A stretch of 64,000 nucleotides of DNA from G965220305 sp965220305 (GTDB lineage Bacteria; Chloroflexota; Dehalococcoidia; Lucifugimonadales; UBA3495), in assembly GCA_965220305.1 (NCBI GenBank), contig OZ244817.1:3410001-3474000 (forward strand). The letters are read 5' to 3'. Positions 9,808 through 18,100 of the stretch are shown in pieces. The first letter of the stretch is position 1, and the number at the start of each line of letters is the position of its first letter. The notes below the pieces were generated by a model that did no database searches, was not told the DNA's origin, and saw only the letters and a list, made by a program, of their open reading frames with translations. A program made the translations under genes and the position numbers.

Positions 9808-10132
9808 AACCTGTCTCCTCGTCTAAACTGCGTTGATAGTACTTGGCTCTACCTTGTCCATTTCTCAGAGTCTCGTCGGCGGCATCATCGAGAACTTTTC
9901 GCAACAGCCATTCGTGAGCCGACAAGTTTCGTCGACGGGCAAGCCACGATTGAACGTCATGGACGGTGGCTCCCAAGATCCCATCCCATTTAACCCCCGC
10001 ACCAAACCGGTATTTTTTGGCAGTAAAAATACCTTTCTCCCAATCGTGGGCAAGACTCGCGTTATTTGTTACCGCCCCCGGAGTTCCCTTCAATGCTCGC
10101 CGTATAACGCCAGTAGTGTAACGACGTTCCAT
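9791..10132 (-). CDS. Hypothetical protein coupled to ParB-like gene
   Basis: A 113-residue basic protein without a recognised domain. Start ATG 10132 is preceded by AGGAG at 6 bases; the ATG at 10138 lies directly on that site and is unlikely. The C-terminal half is helical (DVQSWLARRR, HEWLLRKVLDDAADE). It is co-transcribed with the ParB-like gene from the promoter at 10152-10180 and overlaps it by 17 bases. Nothing similar is visible elsewhere in the window. Confidence 0.55.
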   Translation of the reverse strand: MERRYTTGVIRRALKGTPGAVTNNASLAHDWEKGIFTAKKYRFGAGVKWDGILGATVHDVQSWLARRRNLSAHEWLLRKVLDDAADETLRNGQGRAKYYQRSLDEETGYDSAD

Positions 10133-10140
10133 AATCATCT

Positions 10141-10228
10141 CCTAATGGCGTACTGTACAGAGTTGCTAACGTAATGTCAAATGTCCAGTCACATTCTCTT
10201 ACCAATAGAATACAGTACGACATTAGGG
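10141..10228 (-). promoter_or_regulatory. Promoter of the ParB islet between two inverted-repeat arms
   Basis: On the minus strand there is a consensus -35 TTGACA (10175-10180), a 17-base spacer and -10 TACAGT (10152-10157). Two copies of a 17-base sequence, CCTAATGkCGTACTGTA, differ at one position and lie in inverted orientation at 10141-10157 and 10211-10227. One arm covers the -10 box through to the ribosome binding site; the other lies 30 bases upstream of the -35. This arrangement fits an operator pair for a repressor, possibly the islet's own DNA-binding protein (inference). Confidence 0.7.
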
Positions 10229-10290
10229 AACGGATTTGGCATCCACTTCTTGGCATCATCTACAAGTAAACGGATCCGAAGGGCTGCCTT

Positions 10291-11898
10291 TCACATGCGA
10301 AAGACGCCGCGCCTGGGCTCCGGGAAGGGGGCGTTGATGGAGGCGGCGATACCCAGTCCAACTACCGTGCGGGTATCCACCGGATCAATGATGCCGTCGT
10401 CCCACAGCCGCGCGGTGCTGTAATAGGGGTCGCCCTCGACCTCGTACTTTTCCAGAATGGGACGCTGCAATTCGTCCCGCTCCTCCGGCTCCAGCGTCCG
10501 TCCCTGCCGCTCCAGTTGTTGCAACCGAATGGTGAGCAGGACTTCGGCGGCCTGCTGTCCGCCCATAACCGAAACGCGGGCGTTGGGCCACATCCACAGG
10601 AACCTGGGCTGGTAGGCCCGCCCGCACATGCCATAGTTGCCCGCCCCGAAGGAGCTGCCGATGATTACAGTGAACTTGGGGACGGCGGCATTGGAAACTG
10701 CCATTACCATTTTTGCGCCATCCTTGGCGATGCCCCCGGCCTCGTACTGGCGGCCCACCATGAACCCGGTGATGTTCTGTAGGAACAACAGGGGAATGCC
10801 CCGCTGGCTGCACAACTCTATGAAGTGGGTCCCCTTCAACGCGCTTTCGGAGAACAGTACCCCGTTGTTGGCGACTATACCTACCGGGTAGCCCCAGACC
10901 CGCGCAAAGCCGCAGACCAGAGTCTCACCGTAGTTGGCCTTGAATTCGTGGAAGCGGCTGCCATCCACCATTCGGGCTATAACCTCCCTGACGTTGTACT
11001 GGCGTCGATTGTCCGGGGAAATTATCCCGTAGAGTTCTCGGGGGTCGTAGGCTGGCGGCTCGGGGTCGTATACCCGGAAGGGAGGGTCCCGTCGGGCCAC
11101 AAAGTTTTCGACGATGTCCCTGGTAATTGCCAGGGCATCCTCATCATCGGCGGCCTGGTGGTCGGCAACTCCCGATACCCGAGTGTGTACATCGGAGCCT
11201 CCCAGGGATTCCGGGTCTACCTCTTCGCCGGTGGCGGCCCGGACCAGGGGAGGCCCTCCCAGGAAGATGGTGCCCTGCTGGCGCACCATTACCACCTCGT
11301 CGCTCATGGCCGGAATGTAGGCTCCCCCGGCGGTGCAGGACCCCATCACCACCGCTACCTGGGGTATACCCAGCGCCGACATTTGCGCCTGGTTGTAGAA
11401 GATGCGCCCAAAGTGGTCCCGGTCGGGAAATACCTCCGCCTGTAGAGGTAGAAAGGCGCCGCCGGAGTCCACCAGGTAAACACAGGGAAGGTGGTTTTCC
11501 AAGGCTATTTCCTGGGCCCGCAGGTGTTTCTTGACGGTAATGGGGTAGTAGGTGCCTCCCCTGACCGTGGCGTCGTTGGCCAGGACCACCACCTCCTTGC
11601 CGTGGACTACCCCTATTCCCGTGACGATTCCAGCCGATACTTCTTCCCCGTCGTACATTCCCCAGGCGGCCAGGGGGCTGAACTCCAGGAAGGGGGTGTT
11701 GGCGTCCACCAGCCCTTCTATGCGCTCTCGGGCCAACAGCTTGCCCCGACTGCGGTGTAGCTCCACCGCCCGCTCACCTCCGCCTTGCCGGACCTGGGCC
11801 AAGCGGCCTTTCAGGTCTAGGACCAGGGCTTCCATGTGGGCCTGGTTGTCCAGGAACTCCCGGTCTCCTGTACGAATGTTGGACTGGATAGCTTCCAT
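10291..11898 (-). CDS. mccB: Methylcrotonyl-CoA carboxylase carboxyltransferase (beta) subunit
   Basis: The 535-residue protein matches the beta subunit of 3-methylcrotonyl-CoA carboxylase in length and signatures: the KLLARERIEGLVD start region, GGTYYPITVKKHLRAQEIA, GSCTAGGAYIPAMSDE, the acyl-CoA oxyanion segment GSSFGAGNYGMCGRAY, and the C-terminal GVFRM. It transfers CO2 from biotin to the acyl-CoA in leucine/isovalerate breakdown. It is preceded by AGGAAG. A TATAAT at 11949-11954 (minus strand) could be its -10 box, but the -35 is poor. Its partners are the biotin carboxylase and carrier genes at 6827-8850. Confidence 0.93.
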   Translation of the reverse strand: MEAIQSNIRTGDREFLDNQAHMEALVLDLKGRLAQVRQGGGERAVELHRSRGKLLARERIEGLVDANTPFLEFSPLAAWGMYDGEEVSAGIVTGIGVVHGKEVVVLANDATVRGGTYYPITVKKHLRAQEIALENHLPCVYLVDSGGAFLPLQAEVFPDRDHFGRIFYNQAQMSALGIPQVAVVMGSCTAGGAYIPAMSDEVVMVRQQGTIFLGGPPLVRAATGEEVDPESLGGSDVHTRVSGVADHQAADDEDALAITRDIVENFVARRDPPFRVYDPEPPAYDPRELYGIISPDNRRQYNVREVIARMVDGSRFHEFKANYGETLVCGFARVWGYPVGIVANNGVLFSESALKGTHFIELCSQRGIPLLFLQNITGFMVGRQYEAGGIAKDGAKMVMAVSNAAVPKFTVIIGSSFGAGNYGMCGRAYQPRFLWMWPNARVSVMGGQQAAEVLLTIRLQQLERQGRTLEPEERDELQRPILEKYEVEGDPYYSTARLWDDGIIDPVDTRTVVGLGIAASINAPFPEPRRGVFRM

Positions 11899-11997
11899 GC
11901 TCTTCCTGGCGGGCCCACCGTTTTGGGTTTCCCTACGTTCTTACCATTATTATAGCCCCGCTGGCAGGTTGAAACGTTAACGAAAGCTCTTCTATCC

Positions 11998-12179
11998 GGG
12001 CAATCGCATATTGGACTGTGAGGAACCCGTCATCCGCGAAGGCGAGAATCCGGCTCCCCGATTCAACAGTGCCGTCAACTGTTGGGGCCGCTCGCCAGGC
12101 ATGGTCCCGGCCCGGTCCGGCAACGGGGACGGCTCTGCGCCGGAGTGACGGTAAGCTCGTTGCTAAAATGCGATTACCC
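11998..12179. repeat. MITE-like element, family B, copy 1
   Basis: A 182-base intergenic element with terminal inverted repeats: left GGGCAATCGCATATT, right AAAATGCGATTACCC (two mismatches). It is similar along its whole length to 62863-63049. It contains no ORF. No clear target duplication is visible here. Confidence 0.7.
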
Positions 12180-12249
12180 TGGCTCCGCTGTGGACTCAGG
12201 TTGGCCCAGAAATCGCAGAAGAGTTGGGGCACCTTAGTTGGGATCACCC

Positions 12250-12518
12250 CCTAAAACAAGAAGGACTGGCGGAGCTTCACAGGCGCAAGCGTCTTTCGTT
12301 CCCGACGAGGTCGTGGCGCTGCTGTACGATGCTCTGGGCCTGATTGGCACGCCCGAGCGTGCGCCCAGCGCATCGAAGAGATGGCCGCCGTGGGGGTCAA
12401 CAATCTTTACCTGATGCCCTTCCAGACCTTTGCGGCCCCGGAGGAAGAGATACGGGCCTTTCGGGACCGGGTGTTCCCCCGGCTCAGCGCCGATGGCTAT
12501 TTGGCGGCGGGGGTCTGA
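12250..12518 (+). pseudogene. Remnant of an LLM flavin monooxygenase C-terminus
   Basis: On the plus strand, codons from about 12259 read ...SQAQASFVPDEVVALLYDALGLIGTPER. After a one-base loss near 12357-12361, the next frame continues CAQRIEEMAAVGVNNLYLMP and on to FRDRVFPRLSADG, ending at TGA 12516-12518. The GTPERCAQRIEEM pattern is the usual C-terminal region of luciferase-like monooxygenases. No N-terminal two thirds is present, so this is a truncated, frameshifted relic next to MITE copy B1. Confidence 0.7.
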
Positions 12519-12552
12519 CCAGGCTACCGGCGAAACAACTGGGCTGTCCAAG

Positions 12553-12590
12553 CCCCGGACGGCTGTCCAACGCTGGGCAGCCGTCCGGGG
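12553..12590. terminator. Strong hairpin between convergent genes
   Basis: A perfect 13-bp stem (CCCCGGACGGCTG with CAGCCGTCCGGGG) and a 12-base loop lie between the LLM relic (plus) and the EthD-like gene (minus). There is no clear T-run on either side, so it is either a weak bidirectional terminator or a structural repeat. Confidence 0.45.
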
Positions 12591-12624
12591 GGATAACCAA
12601 CCGGCAGGTCGCGCGGGCGGTAGA

Positions 12625-13296
12625 CTAGGCAGGGAAAATGCGCTGGTAGACACCGGGAGAGCCGTTCTCGTGGACCATGTGGGGGCGAATCTCATTGTTC
12701 CACACCGGAGTTACCATAGTCCGCCAGCCATCCCAGCCGGGACTCTCCGACACCGCCACCGACTCCATCTCGTGGACCGTCATGTATTTGGGTTGACCCT
12801 CCAACGCCTCAAAACGGCGATTGCGAATGTAGCCCGAGATTTTGTAACACTCGGGAAGCCGCTCCGTGTTGTAAGCATGGTTGAACTTCTCCTCCAACTC
12901 TTCCGGCACCGACATCCGCCCCACCAGAAGCGTGGGGGACATGGCGGCTTCGCTGGTTTCGCTGGACAATTCGTCGGGGAAAATCATGCTGTAGAGGTTA
13001 CGAATGTAGTTCTGCCCCACGACGCTGGGTGACATGCGTTGGCTCCACTCGGTGGGATTTTCGTGGTGGTAACGCCAGGCGTCGGAGTGGAAAGTCTCGG
13101 CCTTGTCCAACTCGTAACAGGCCAGGTACTTGGGACCGCCCTGTTGGGCTTCATAGCGGGCGGCGCTCAACACACCGGGTATGGATAGTCGCTCGGGAAT
13201 GTGCTCCTCGTTGTACCAGCGGTTGAACTCCTCCTCCACCTCCGAGGGTACATCGGTGAAAACCATCAAAAGTCCTCGACCCTTGGTCACTGCCAT
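12625..13296 (-). CDS. Tandem EthD/dimeric alpha-beta barrel protein
   Basis: The 223-residue protein is built of two copies of a ferredoxin-like EthD/DABB module. The first (about 1-110) has LLMVFTDVPSEVEEEFNRWY...HIPERLSIPGVLSAARYE; the second (about 118-223) has LLVGRMSVPEELEEKFNHAY...RLPECYKISGYIRNRRFE. Such domains occur in small oxygenases and decyclases and in helper proteins of ether and aromatic degradation. The substrate here is unknown. It is divergent from the neighbouring SMP-30/LLM operon and may belong to the same degradative set. Confidence 0.7.
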   Translation of the reverse strand: MAVTKGRGLLMVFTDVPSEVEEEFNRWYNEEHIPERLSIPGVLSAARYEAQQGGPKYLACYELDKAETFHSDAWRYHHENPTEWSQRMSPSVVGQNYIRNLYSMIFPDELSSETSEAAMSPTLLVGRMSVPEELEEKFNHAYNTERLPECYKISGYIRNRRFEALEGQPKYMTVHEMESVAVSESPGWDGWRTMVTPVWNNEIRPHMVHENGSPGVYQRIFPA

Positions 13297-13607
13297 TTTC
13301 CTACCTCTCCGTTGGATTTACGGCGGCTCTTTGGTTAGCCAACGTCAGTCTCATTGGGCTAATGCAGCGGTGGCGGGCTCCAGCTACCGTCTTGCTTGGC
13401 ATGATATAGTTAGTGGCAGATGCCAGTCAACAAATTGAGACTGAGCGCCCTTGTTTTTGGTTCCAACTTCTGTCCCAGCCCAGCGTGGGTAAACTGCTCA
13501 GTTGCTGTGTTATGAGGTCTTGCCCTCATATCCCAGAGGCTGGCTGAAACACTCTTCAACCATCGGTGAAACAAACACCAACCCACACACCTTCCTGGGA
13601 GGCTATC

Positions 13608-14513
13608 ATGGCCGATAATCTTGACCAAATTGTAGAATCCTCCGAAGCCGAACGCCTGGCTACCGGGTTCGAGTTTACCGAAGGACCCCTGTGGCACCCG
13701 GACGGCTACCTGCTGTTCGTGAACAACCGCATCAACGTCATTTACCGCCTGGTACCCGGGGGCGAACCCGAGATAATTCGGGAGAACAGCGGGTCCGCCA
13801 ACGGGCTCACCTTCGACCTCCAGGGCCGGTTGATTATGTGCGAAGGCGACAACCGACAAATGACCCGCATGGAACCCGACGGCTCCATCACCGTCATCGC
13901 CGACCGCTGGGAAGGCAAGCGGCTGCACCGGCCCAATGACGTGGTGTGCCGCTCCGACGGCAGCATCTACTTCACCAGCCCCGGTGGTCGTCTTCCTGCG
14001 GAAGAGCGGGAGATTGACTTCCACGGCATTCACCGCATTGCTCCCGACGGCGCTGTGACCGCCGTAATCACCGACCTGGAGTCTCCCAATGGGTTGGCCT
14101 TCTCTCCCGACGAAACTATTCTTTACGCCGACAATACCCGCCGCGATGACGGCTGTGCAGCGGAAAAGGAACGGGGCGAGGTATGCACCCACCAGTACAT
14201 TCGCGCCTACGACGTGGCTCGCGATGGCTCCGTGAGCCACGGCAGGTACTTCGCCGACATGCACTCGGCGGAGGACGGGGTGCCCGACGGAATGAAAGTC
14301 GATACCGACGGGCGGGTCTACTGCACCGGGGCCGGGGGTGTCTGGGTATTTGAGCCCGACGGGTCGCTGGTGGGTATCATCCGGTTGCCGGAAATTCCGG
14401 CCAACTGCGCCTGGGGCGACGCCGACTACCGCACCATGTACTTCACCGCCCGGAGCTCAGTCTACCGGCTGCGGATGAAGACCACCGGAATCAACCCCTG
14501 GCGTGGCGGATAG
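13608..14513 (+). CDS. SMP-30/gluconolactonase family lactone hydrolase
   Basis: A 301-residue six-bladed propeller hydrolase. Signatures are FTEGPLWHPDGYLLFVN at the N-terminus (metal-binding Glu), NGLTFDLQGRL, RPNDVVCRSDGSIYFTSP (metal-ligand Asn) and PDGMKVDTDGRVYCTG (metal-ligand Asp). It should open a sugar or other lactone in a metal-dependent reaction. Start ATG 13608 has GGGAGG upstream; a GTG at 13566 is possible but lacks a binding site. It is followed 48 bases later by an LLM gene, so an oxygenase-then-lactonase sequence (Baeyer-Villiger-like oxidation followed by lactone opening) is plausible but inferred. Confidence 0.88.
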   Translation: MADNLDQIVESSEAERLATGFEFTEGPLWHPDGYLLFVNNRINVIYRLVPGGEPEIIRENSGSANGLTFDLQGRLIMCEGDNRQMTRMEPDGSITVIADRWEGKRLHRPNDVVCRSDGSIYFTSPGGRLPAEEREIDFHGIHRIAPDGAVTAVITDLESPNGLAFSPDETILYADNTRRDDGCAAEKERGEVCTHQYIRAYDVARDGSVSHGRYFADMHSAEDGVPDGMKVDTDGRVYCTGAGGVWVFEPDGSLVGIIRLPEIPANCAWGDADYRTMYFTARSSVYRLRMKTTGINPWRGG

Positions 14514-14561
14514 CCCGGGCGTTCAATCTTCACCGGACCCACCACCCTTTGGAGGTAGCCA

Positions 14562-15749
14562 ATGATAACCAAGTTTGACACCAGCTTTGCCGGACACGTG
14601 GACATTGACAATGTGGGGTACGCTGGCACCCCGGTCAACGATCGGTCCCTGTCCGACGAGCGCTTGAATTCGGTCTTTGACAAGGCCCAGGCCATCGCCC
14701 AATTGGGGGACCGGCTGGGTTACGATACGTTCTGGATGGCCGAGCACCACTTCCAGCCGGAAGGATACGAGTGCATTCCCAACATATTGCTGTTGGACGT
14801 GCATCTGGCCCACGTCACCCAGCGAATCAAGCTGGGGTGCGCCTTCAATATATCTCCCATGTGGCATCCACTCAGGATGGCCGAGGACTTCGCCACCGCA
14901 GATATTCTGACCAAGGGCCGGGTGGTCTTCGGCGTTGGCCGAGGATACCACACCCGGGAGGTGGAAACCCTCGGCGCGCCCCTGCTGGACCAGGACGCCA
15001 ACCGGGAACTGTTTGAAGAGCAAGTGGAGGTTATGCTCAAGGCCTTCCACCAACCGTCCTTCTCCCACCACGGCAAGTATTACGACATTCCCCCCAAGGT
15101 GCCGTATCGGGGGTACGAACTGGAAGAGATTACCCTGGTGCCCCGCCCGGTGAACCGGCCCGTGGAATGTTGGCAGCCCATCCAGGGCGGCACCCAGCGC
15201 GCCCTGGACTTCATGGCAAAGCACGGCATCAAGGGGACCATAGGCGGCGGCGTTGCCGAGGGCGGGGCCATGCGCACCGTCGTGGAATCATACCGGGACG
15301 CGCTGAACCGGACCGGGCGCGACGCCGAGCTGGGCGAAGACCTAAACATCGGCTTCCACTTCTACCTGTCGGATAGCCAGGAGCAAGGCATCAAGGAAGC
15401 CGCCAAGTATTTTGAGGAAAACCTGAAGCTGTTCGGGCCATTGCGCCTGCACCGGGGCCTTAGCGAAGAGCAGATACGGGACATCGCCGATCCACAGCGG
15501 GCGCCCTTCGCCGGGCTGCCCAGCATGGAGGGAGCGGTGGCGGCGGGGGCCTTCCTCTGCGGGCCGCCGGAAGGCATCATCGAACAACTCAAGCGGCTGG
15601 AACAGCAGTACCCGGGCCTGGAGCGAATCAACCTGAGCCACCCGGTGGGCACGCCCCAACAGGTTATCCTGGAGCAACTGGAGTGGTTCGCCAAAGAGGT
15701 GATGCCAGCCTTCCAGGGCCGTGAACCTGCCCAGGTTAGCGGGAATTAG
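14562..15749 (+). CDS. LLM-class flavin-dependent oxidoreductase
   Basis: A 395-residue luciferase-like TIM-barrel monooxygenase. Visible family segments are YDTFWMAEHHFQPEGYECIPN, MWHPLRMAEDFATADILTKGR, FGVGRGYHTREVE and RPVECWQPIQGG. It uses reduced flavin and O2 (FMN-type) on an unknown organic substrate. It has a good ribosome binding site, GGAGGTAGCCA, before the ATG. It is very similar along its length to the protein at 59589-60779 (most of the first 230 residues identical by eye), so the two are recent paralogs. It lies downstream of the SMP-30 lactonase in the same direction. Confidence 0.92.
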   Translation: MITKFDTSFAGHVDIDNVGYAGTPVNDRSLSDERLNSVFDKAQAIAQLGDRLGYDTFWMAEHHFQPEGYECIPNILLLDVHLAHVTQRIKLGCAFNISPMWHPLRMAEDFATADILTKGRVVFGVGRGYHTREVETLGAPLLDQDANRELFEEQVEVMLKAFHQPSFSHHGKYYDIPPKVPYRGYELEEITLVPRPVNRPVECWQPIQGGTQRALDFMAKHGIKGTIGGGVAEGGAMRTVVESYRDALNRTGRDAELGEDLNIGFHFYLSDSQEQGIKEAAKYFEENLKLFGPLRLHRGLSEEQIRDIADPQRAPFAGLPSMEGAVAAGAFLCGPPEGIIEQLKRLEQQYPGLERINLSHPVGTPQQVILEQLEWFAKEVMPAFQGREPAQVSGN

Positions 15750-16034
15750 GGCAACCGACAACACTGGCGCTAATCACCGGCCCCCACCCGTTGGTGGGCT
15801 TGGCAGTGATAGGTATTGCGGGAACCTTCCCACGCTTTTGGTGGCTGAAGCGGTCCGGCTAGTTGGGAGGAGGCTAGCCGGGCCGCCGGTCAACACGTTC
15901 CAGTAGGAGGCCGGAAACACGCCCAAGGCTCCCGGGCCTTTCCAACAGTGCCCGGCGCAGATGGGAGACCACCATTTCGACGCGGCGAATACCCACGGCA
16001 AGGCTGCCCGAGCCTTGATTGAGGAGGAGCTTAC

Positions 16035-16805
16035 ATGGCAGATCTGGACGTGCTCACTTACGGCTTCGCATTAACCACCGACCAAGGCGCTTTCGGCTAC
16101 TCGACCAACTCCCTGCTGACGGTGGGCAATACGCGCATCCTGGTGGATACGGGCCCTTCGTCGCGGCGTCCGGTGCTCTACCGCGCCCTGCAGAGCCGTG
16201 GCCTGACCCCGGAGGACATTGACATCGTCATTCTGACCCACATGCACTGGGACCATTGCCAGAATGCCGACCTGTTCCGCAATGCTCGGATTCTGCTGCA
16301 CCCCACGGAGATGGACTACGTCCGCCACCCCAATCCCCAGGACTTTACGGTAGCGCGATACATGGTCGACATGATGGACAAGATGAAGGTGGAGCTGGTT
16401 TCCGAGGGTGACACCGTGGTCGACGGGGTTAGCATCATCGAAACGCCCGGCCACACCAAGGGCCACATCAGCGTTCTGGTTGAAGACGGGGGCGAGAAAA
16501 TTCTGTTGGCGGGTGACGCCATGCCCGACGGGGGTACCGTGGGCCGCGGCCTGCCCTACAACATCTTCTGGGATGTGACCGACGCCAAGGAAAGCGTGGA
16601 GAAGATGGTGCATTCCTCCCAGGTGTTTTATCCGGGGCATGACCGTCCCTTCCGTTTGGAAGACCAAAGCATCAACTACCTGCACGGGCCGGAAAACATC
16701 GAGGTGGTCAACAGCACCGAGGGGGGCGCAACTGCTTCCCTGACCTTCACCGTCCATGCCCACCGTCACGTCAATATCGATACGGTCCAGAAGCCCAAGG
16801 GATGA
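16035..16805 (+). CDS. Metallo-beta-lactamase-fold hydrolase (lactonase-like)
   Basis: The 256-residue protein has the MBL-fold metal motif ILTHMHWDHCQN (His69, His71, Asp73, His74), then ETPGHTKGHISVLV and LLAGDAMPDGG with the further metal ligands. The overall pattern resembles N-acyl-homoserine-lactonase/AhlD-type hydrolases, though the substrate is uncertain. GGAGGAGCTTAC precedes the ATG. The 285 bases before it contain only a small inverted repeat (CCCACC/GGTGGG at about 15785) and no ORF. It is followed 45 bases later by the deacetylase gene and is likely co-transcribed with it. Confidence 0.85.
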   Translation: MADLDVLTYGFALTTDQGAFGYSTNSLLTVGNTRILVDTGPSSRRPVLYRALQSRGLTPEDIDIVILTHMHWDHCQNADLFRNARILLHPTEMDYVRHPNPQDFTVARYMVDMMDKMKVELVSEGDTVVDGVSIIETPGHTKGHISVLVEDGGEKILLAGDAMPDGGTVGRGLPYNIFWDVTDAKESVEKMVHSSQVFYPGHDRPFRLEDQSINYLHGPENIEVVNSTEGGATASLTFTVHAHRHVNIDTVQKPKG

Positions 16806-16850
16806 AGCGGCGGCAGGGCTAAAGCAGCAACCGCAAGGAGGTGCCCTCTG

Positions 16851-17741
16851 ATGACAGAACGTGACCTAATTGGATACGGACCGAACCCGCCAGCGGTCGA
16901 GTGGCCCAACGGGGCTCGCATCGCCGTATCGGTTGTCGTCAACTACGAAGAGGGGTCGGAGAGCTCCATCCTGGATGGCGACCCCCACGGGGAGACGGTG
17001 GGAGAGTCGCCCTCGCCGGTGGCCCGGGGAGAGCGCGACCTGGCAAACGAGTCTTTCTTTGAGTACGGGAGCCGGGTGGGCGTATGGCGCATCCTGGACA
17101 TTCTGGACGAGTACGATGTTAGCTCCACCTTCTTCGCCTGCGCCCTGGCCCTGGAACGCAATCCCCAGGTGGGCCCCGAGGTGGTACGAAGGGGACACGA
17201 GGTTATGGGCCACGGCAACCGCTGGGAAGAGTATTACAAGATGTCCCGGGAGGAGGAACGGAAGGCCATCCAGGAGGCGGTGGCCTCCATAACCCGGACT
17301 ACCGGGCAGCGCCCTCTGGGTTGGTACACCCGCTACGGGCCCAGCGTCAACACCCGGGACCTGGTGGTGGAAGAAGGCGGCTTCGTCTACGACTGCAACG
17401 CCTACAACGACGACCTGCCTTACTACACCCAGGTCAACGGCAGGGACTGGCTGGTGGTGCCCTACTCCCTGGAGGTCAACGATTACGGCTTTTGGCGCGG
17501 CCAGTTGTCCACGCCCGACGACTTCTTCGAGGCGGCGCGAAACTGCTTCGACACTCTATACCGGGAGGGGGCCACCCATCCCAAGATGATGTCGGTGGGA
17601 CTCCACTGCCGCATCATCGGGAAGCCGGCCCGGGCTGCCGCGCTGCGCCGCTTCCTGGAGTACATCCGTGGCAAGCACGACGTTTGGCTGGCCCGCCGCA
17701 TCGACATCGCCCGTTGGTGGCTGGAGAGATACTCGCCTTAA
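16851..17741 (+). CDS. Polysaccharide deacetylase family protein (PuuE-like)
   Basis: A 296-residue NodB-fold protein of the PuuE-like/peptidoglycan-deacetylase group. It has RIAVSVVVNYEEGSESSILDGD near the N-terminus, STFFACALALERNP, GHEVMGHGNRWEEYYKM and LGWYTRYGPSVNTR. No signal peptide is visible, which favours a cytoplasmic amide hydrolase (allantoinase-like) over a cell-wall enzyme. AAGGAGGTGCCCTCTG precedes the start. It is a paralog of the protein at 51097-51990, with the same N-terminal pattern. Confidence 0.88.
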   Translation: MTERDLIGYGPNPPAVEWPNGARIAVSVVVNYEEGSESSILDGDPHGETVGESPSPVARGERDLANESFFEYGSRVGVWRILDILDEYDVSSTFFACALALERNPQVGPEVVRRGHEVMGHGNRWEEYYKMSREEERKAIQEAVASITRTTGQRPLGWYTRYGPSVNTRDLVVEEGGFVYDCNAYNDDLPYYTQVNGRDWLVVPYSLEVNDYGFWRGQLSTPDDFFEAARNCFDTLYREGATHPKMMSVGLHCRIIGKPARAAALRRFLEYIRGKHDVWLARRIDIARWWLERYSP

Positions 17742-17875
17742 CGGGGCGCGGAGACCCTCATATACTAGCCTCTGTTGAGAGGCGCCCCCGCAGCTAATCC
17801 GCTATGGACTGAAGGCTAGCCTGGCCCCAGCGGGCGTAGTGGCTTTGGCCGATACTAGGAAAATGGGGGGGAAGA

Positions 17876-18100
17876 ATGACAACGGGCTTTGACCACGGCA
17901 ACCAAGCTGACCCCGCCGATGTATGGCGCGCTATCGGACGGCTGGAAGGCCAGACCGCCGCGCTACTGGAAGGCCAGGGGGAAATCAAGGCAGAGTTGAG
18001 GGAAGTGAACCGGCGCATCGACCGGCTGTTCTACGCTATTCTTGCCGTCGGCGGCGCCCTGTTCGTGGCGGTCTTTGCCAGCCGCTTCATAGGTGGCTGA
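17876..18100 (+). CDS. Small coiled-coil protein with C-terminal membrane segment
   Basis: 74 residues. A helical N-terminal half with heptad-like spacing (VWRAIGRLEGQTAALLEGQGEIKAEL, REVNRRIDRLF) is followed by one hydrophobic segment (about 52-72) and an Arg. The layout resembles haemolysin-XhlA-like or DUF1640-like small membrane proteins. The ATG is preceded by GGGGGGGAAGA. It ends inside the last 14 bases of the convergent LLM gene. The gene at 57907-58158 has the same layout. Confidence 0.55.
   Translation: MTTGFDHGNQADPADVWRAIGRLEGQTAALLEGQGEIKAELREVNRRIDRLFYAILAVGGALFVAVFASRFIGG

Noticed and set aside
12234..12695. Minus-strand open frame of 153 codons
   Set aside because: It runs antisense to the LLM relic and through the 12553-12590 hairpin, is rich in Pro/Arg/Ser, lacks a binding site and overlaps the EthD-like gene end; it is a shadow frame.
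13410..14264. Minus-strand 284-codon open frame over the lactonase gene
   Set aside because: It is antisense to a clear SMP-30 gene, and its Val/Gly/His-rich composition is that of a reverse-frame shadow in GC-rich DNA.
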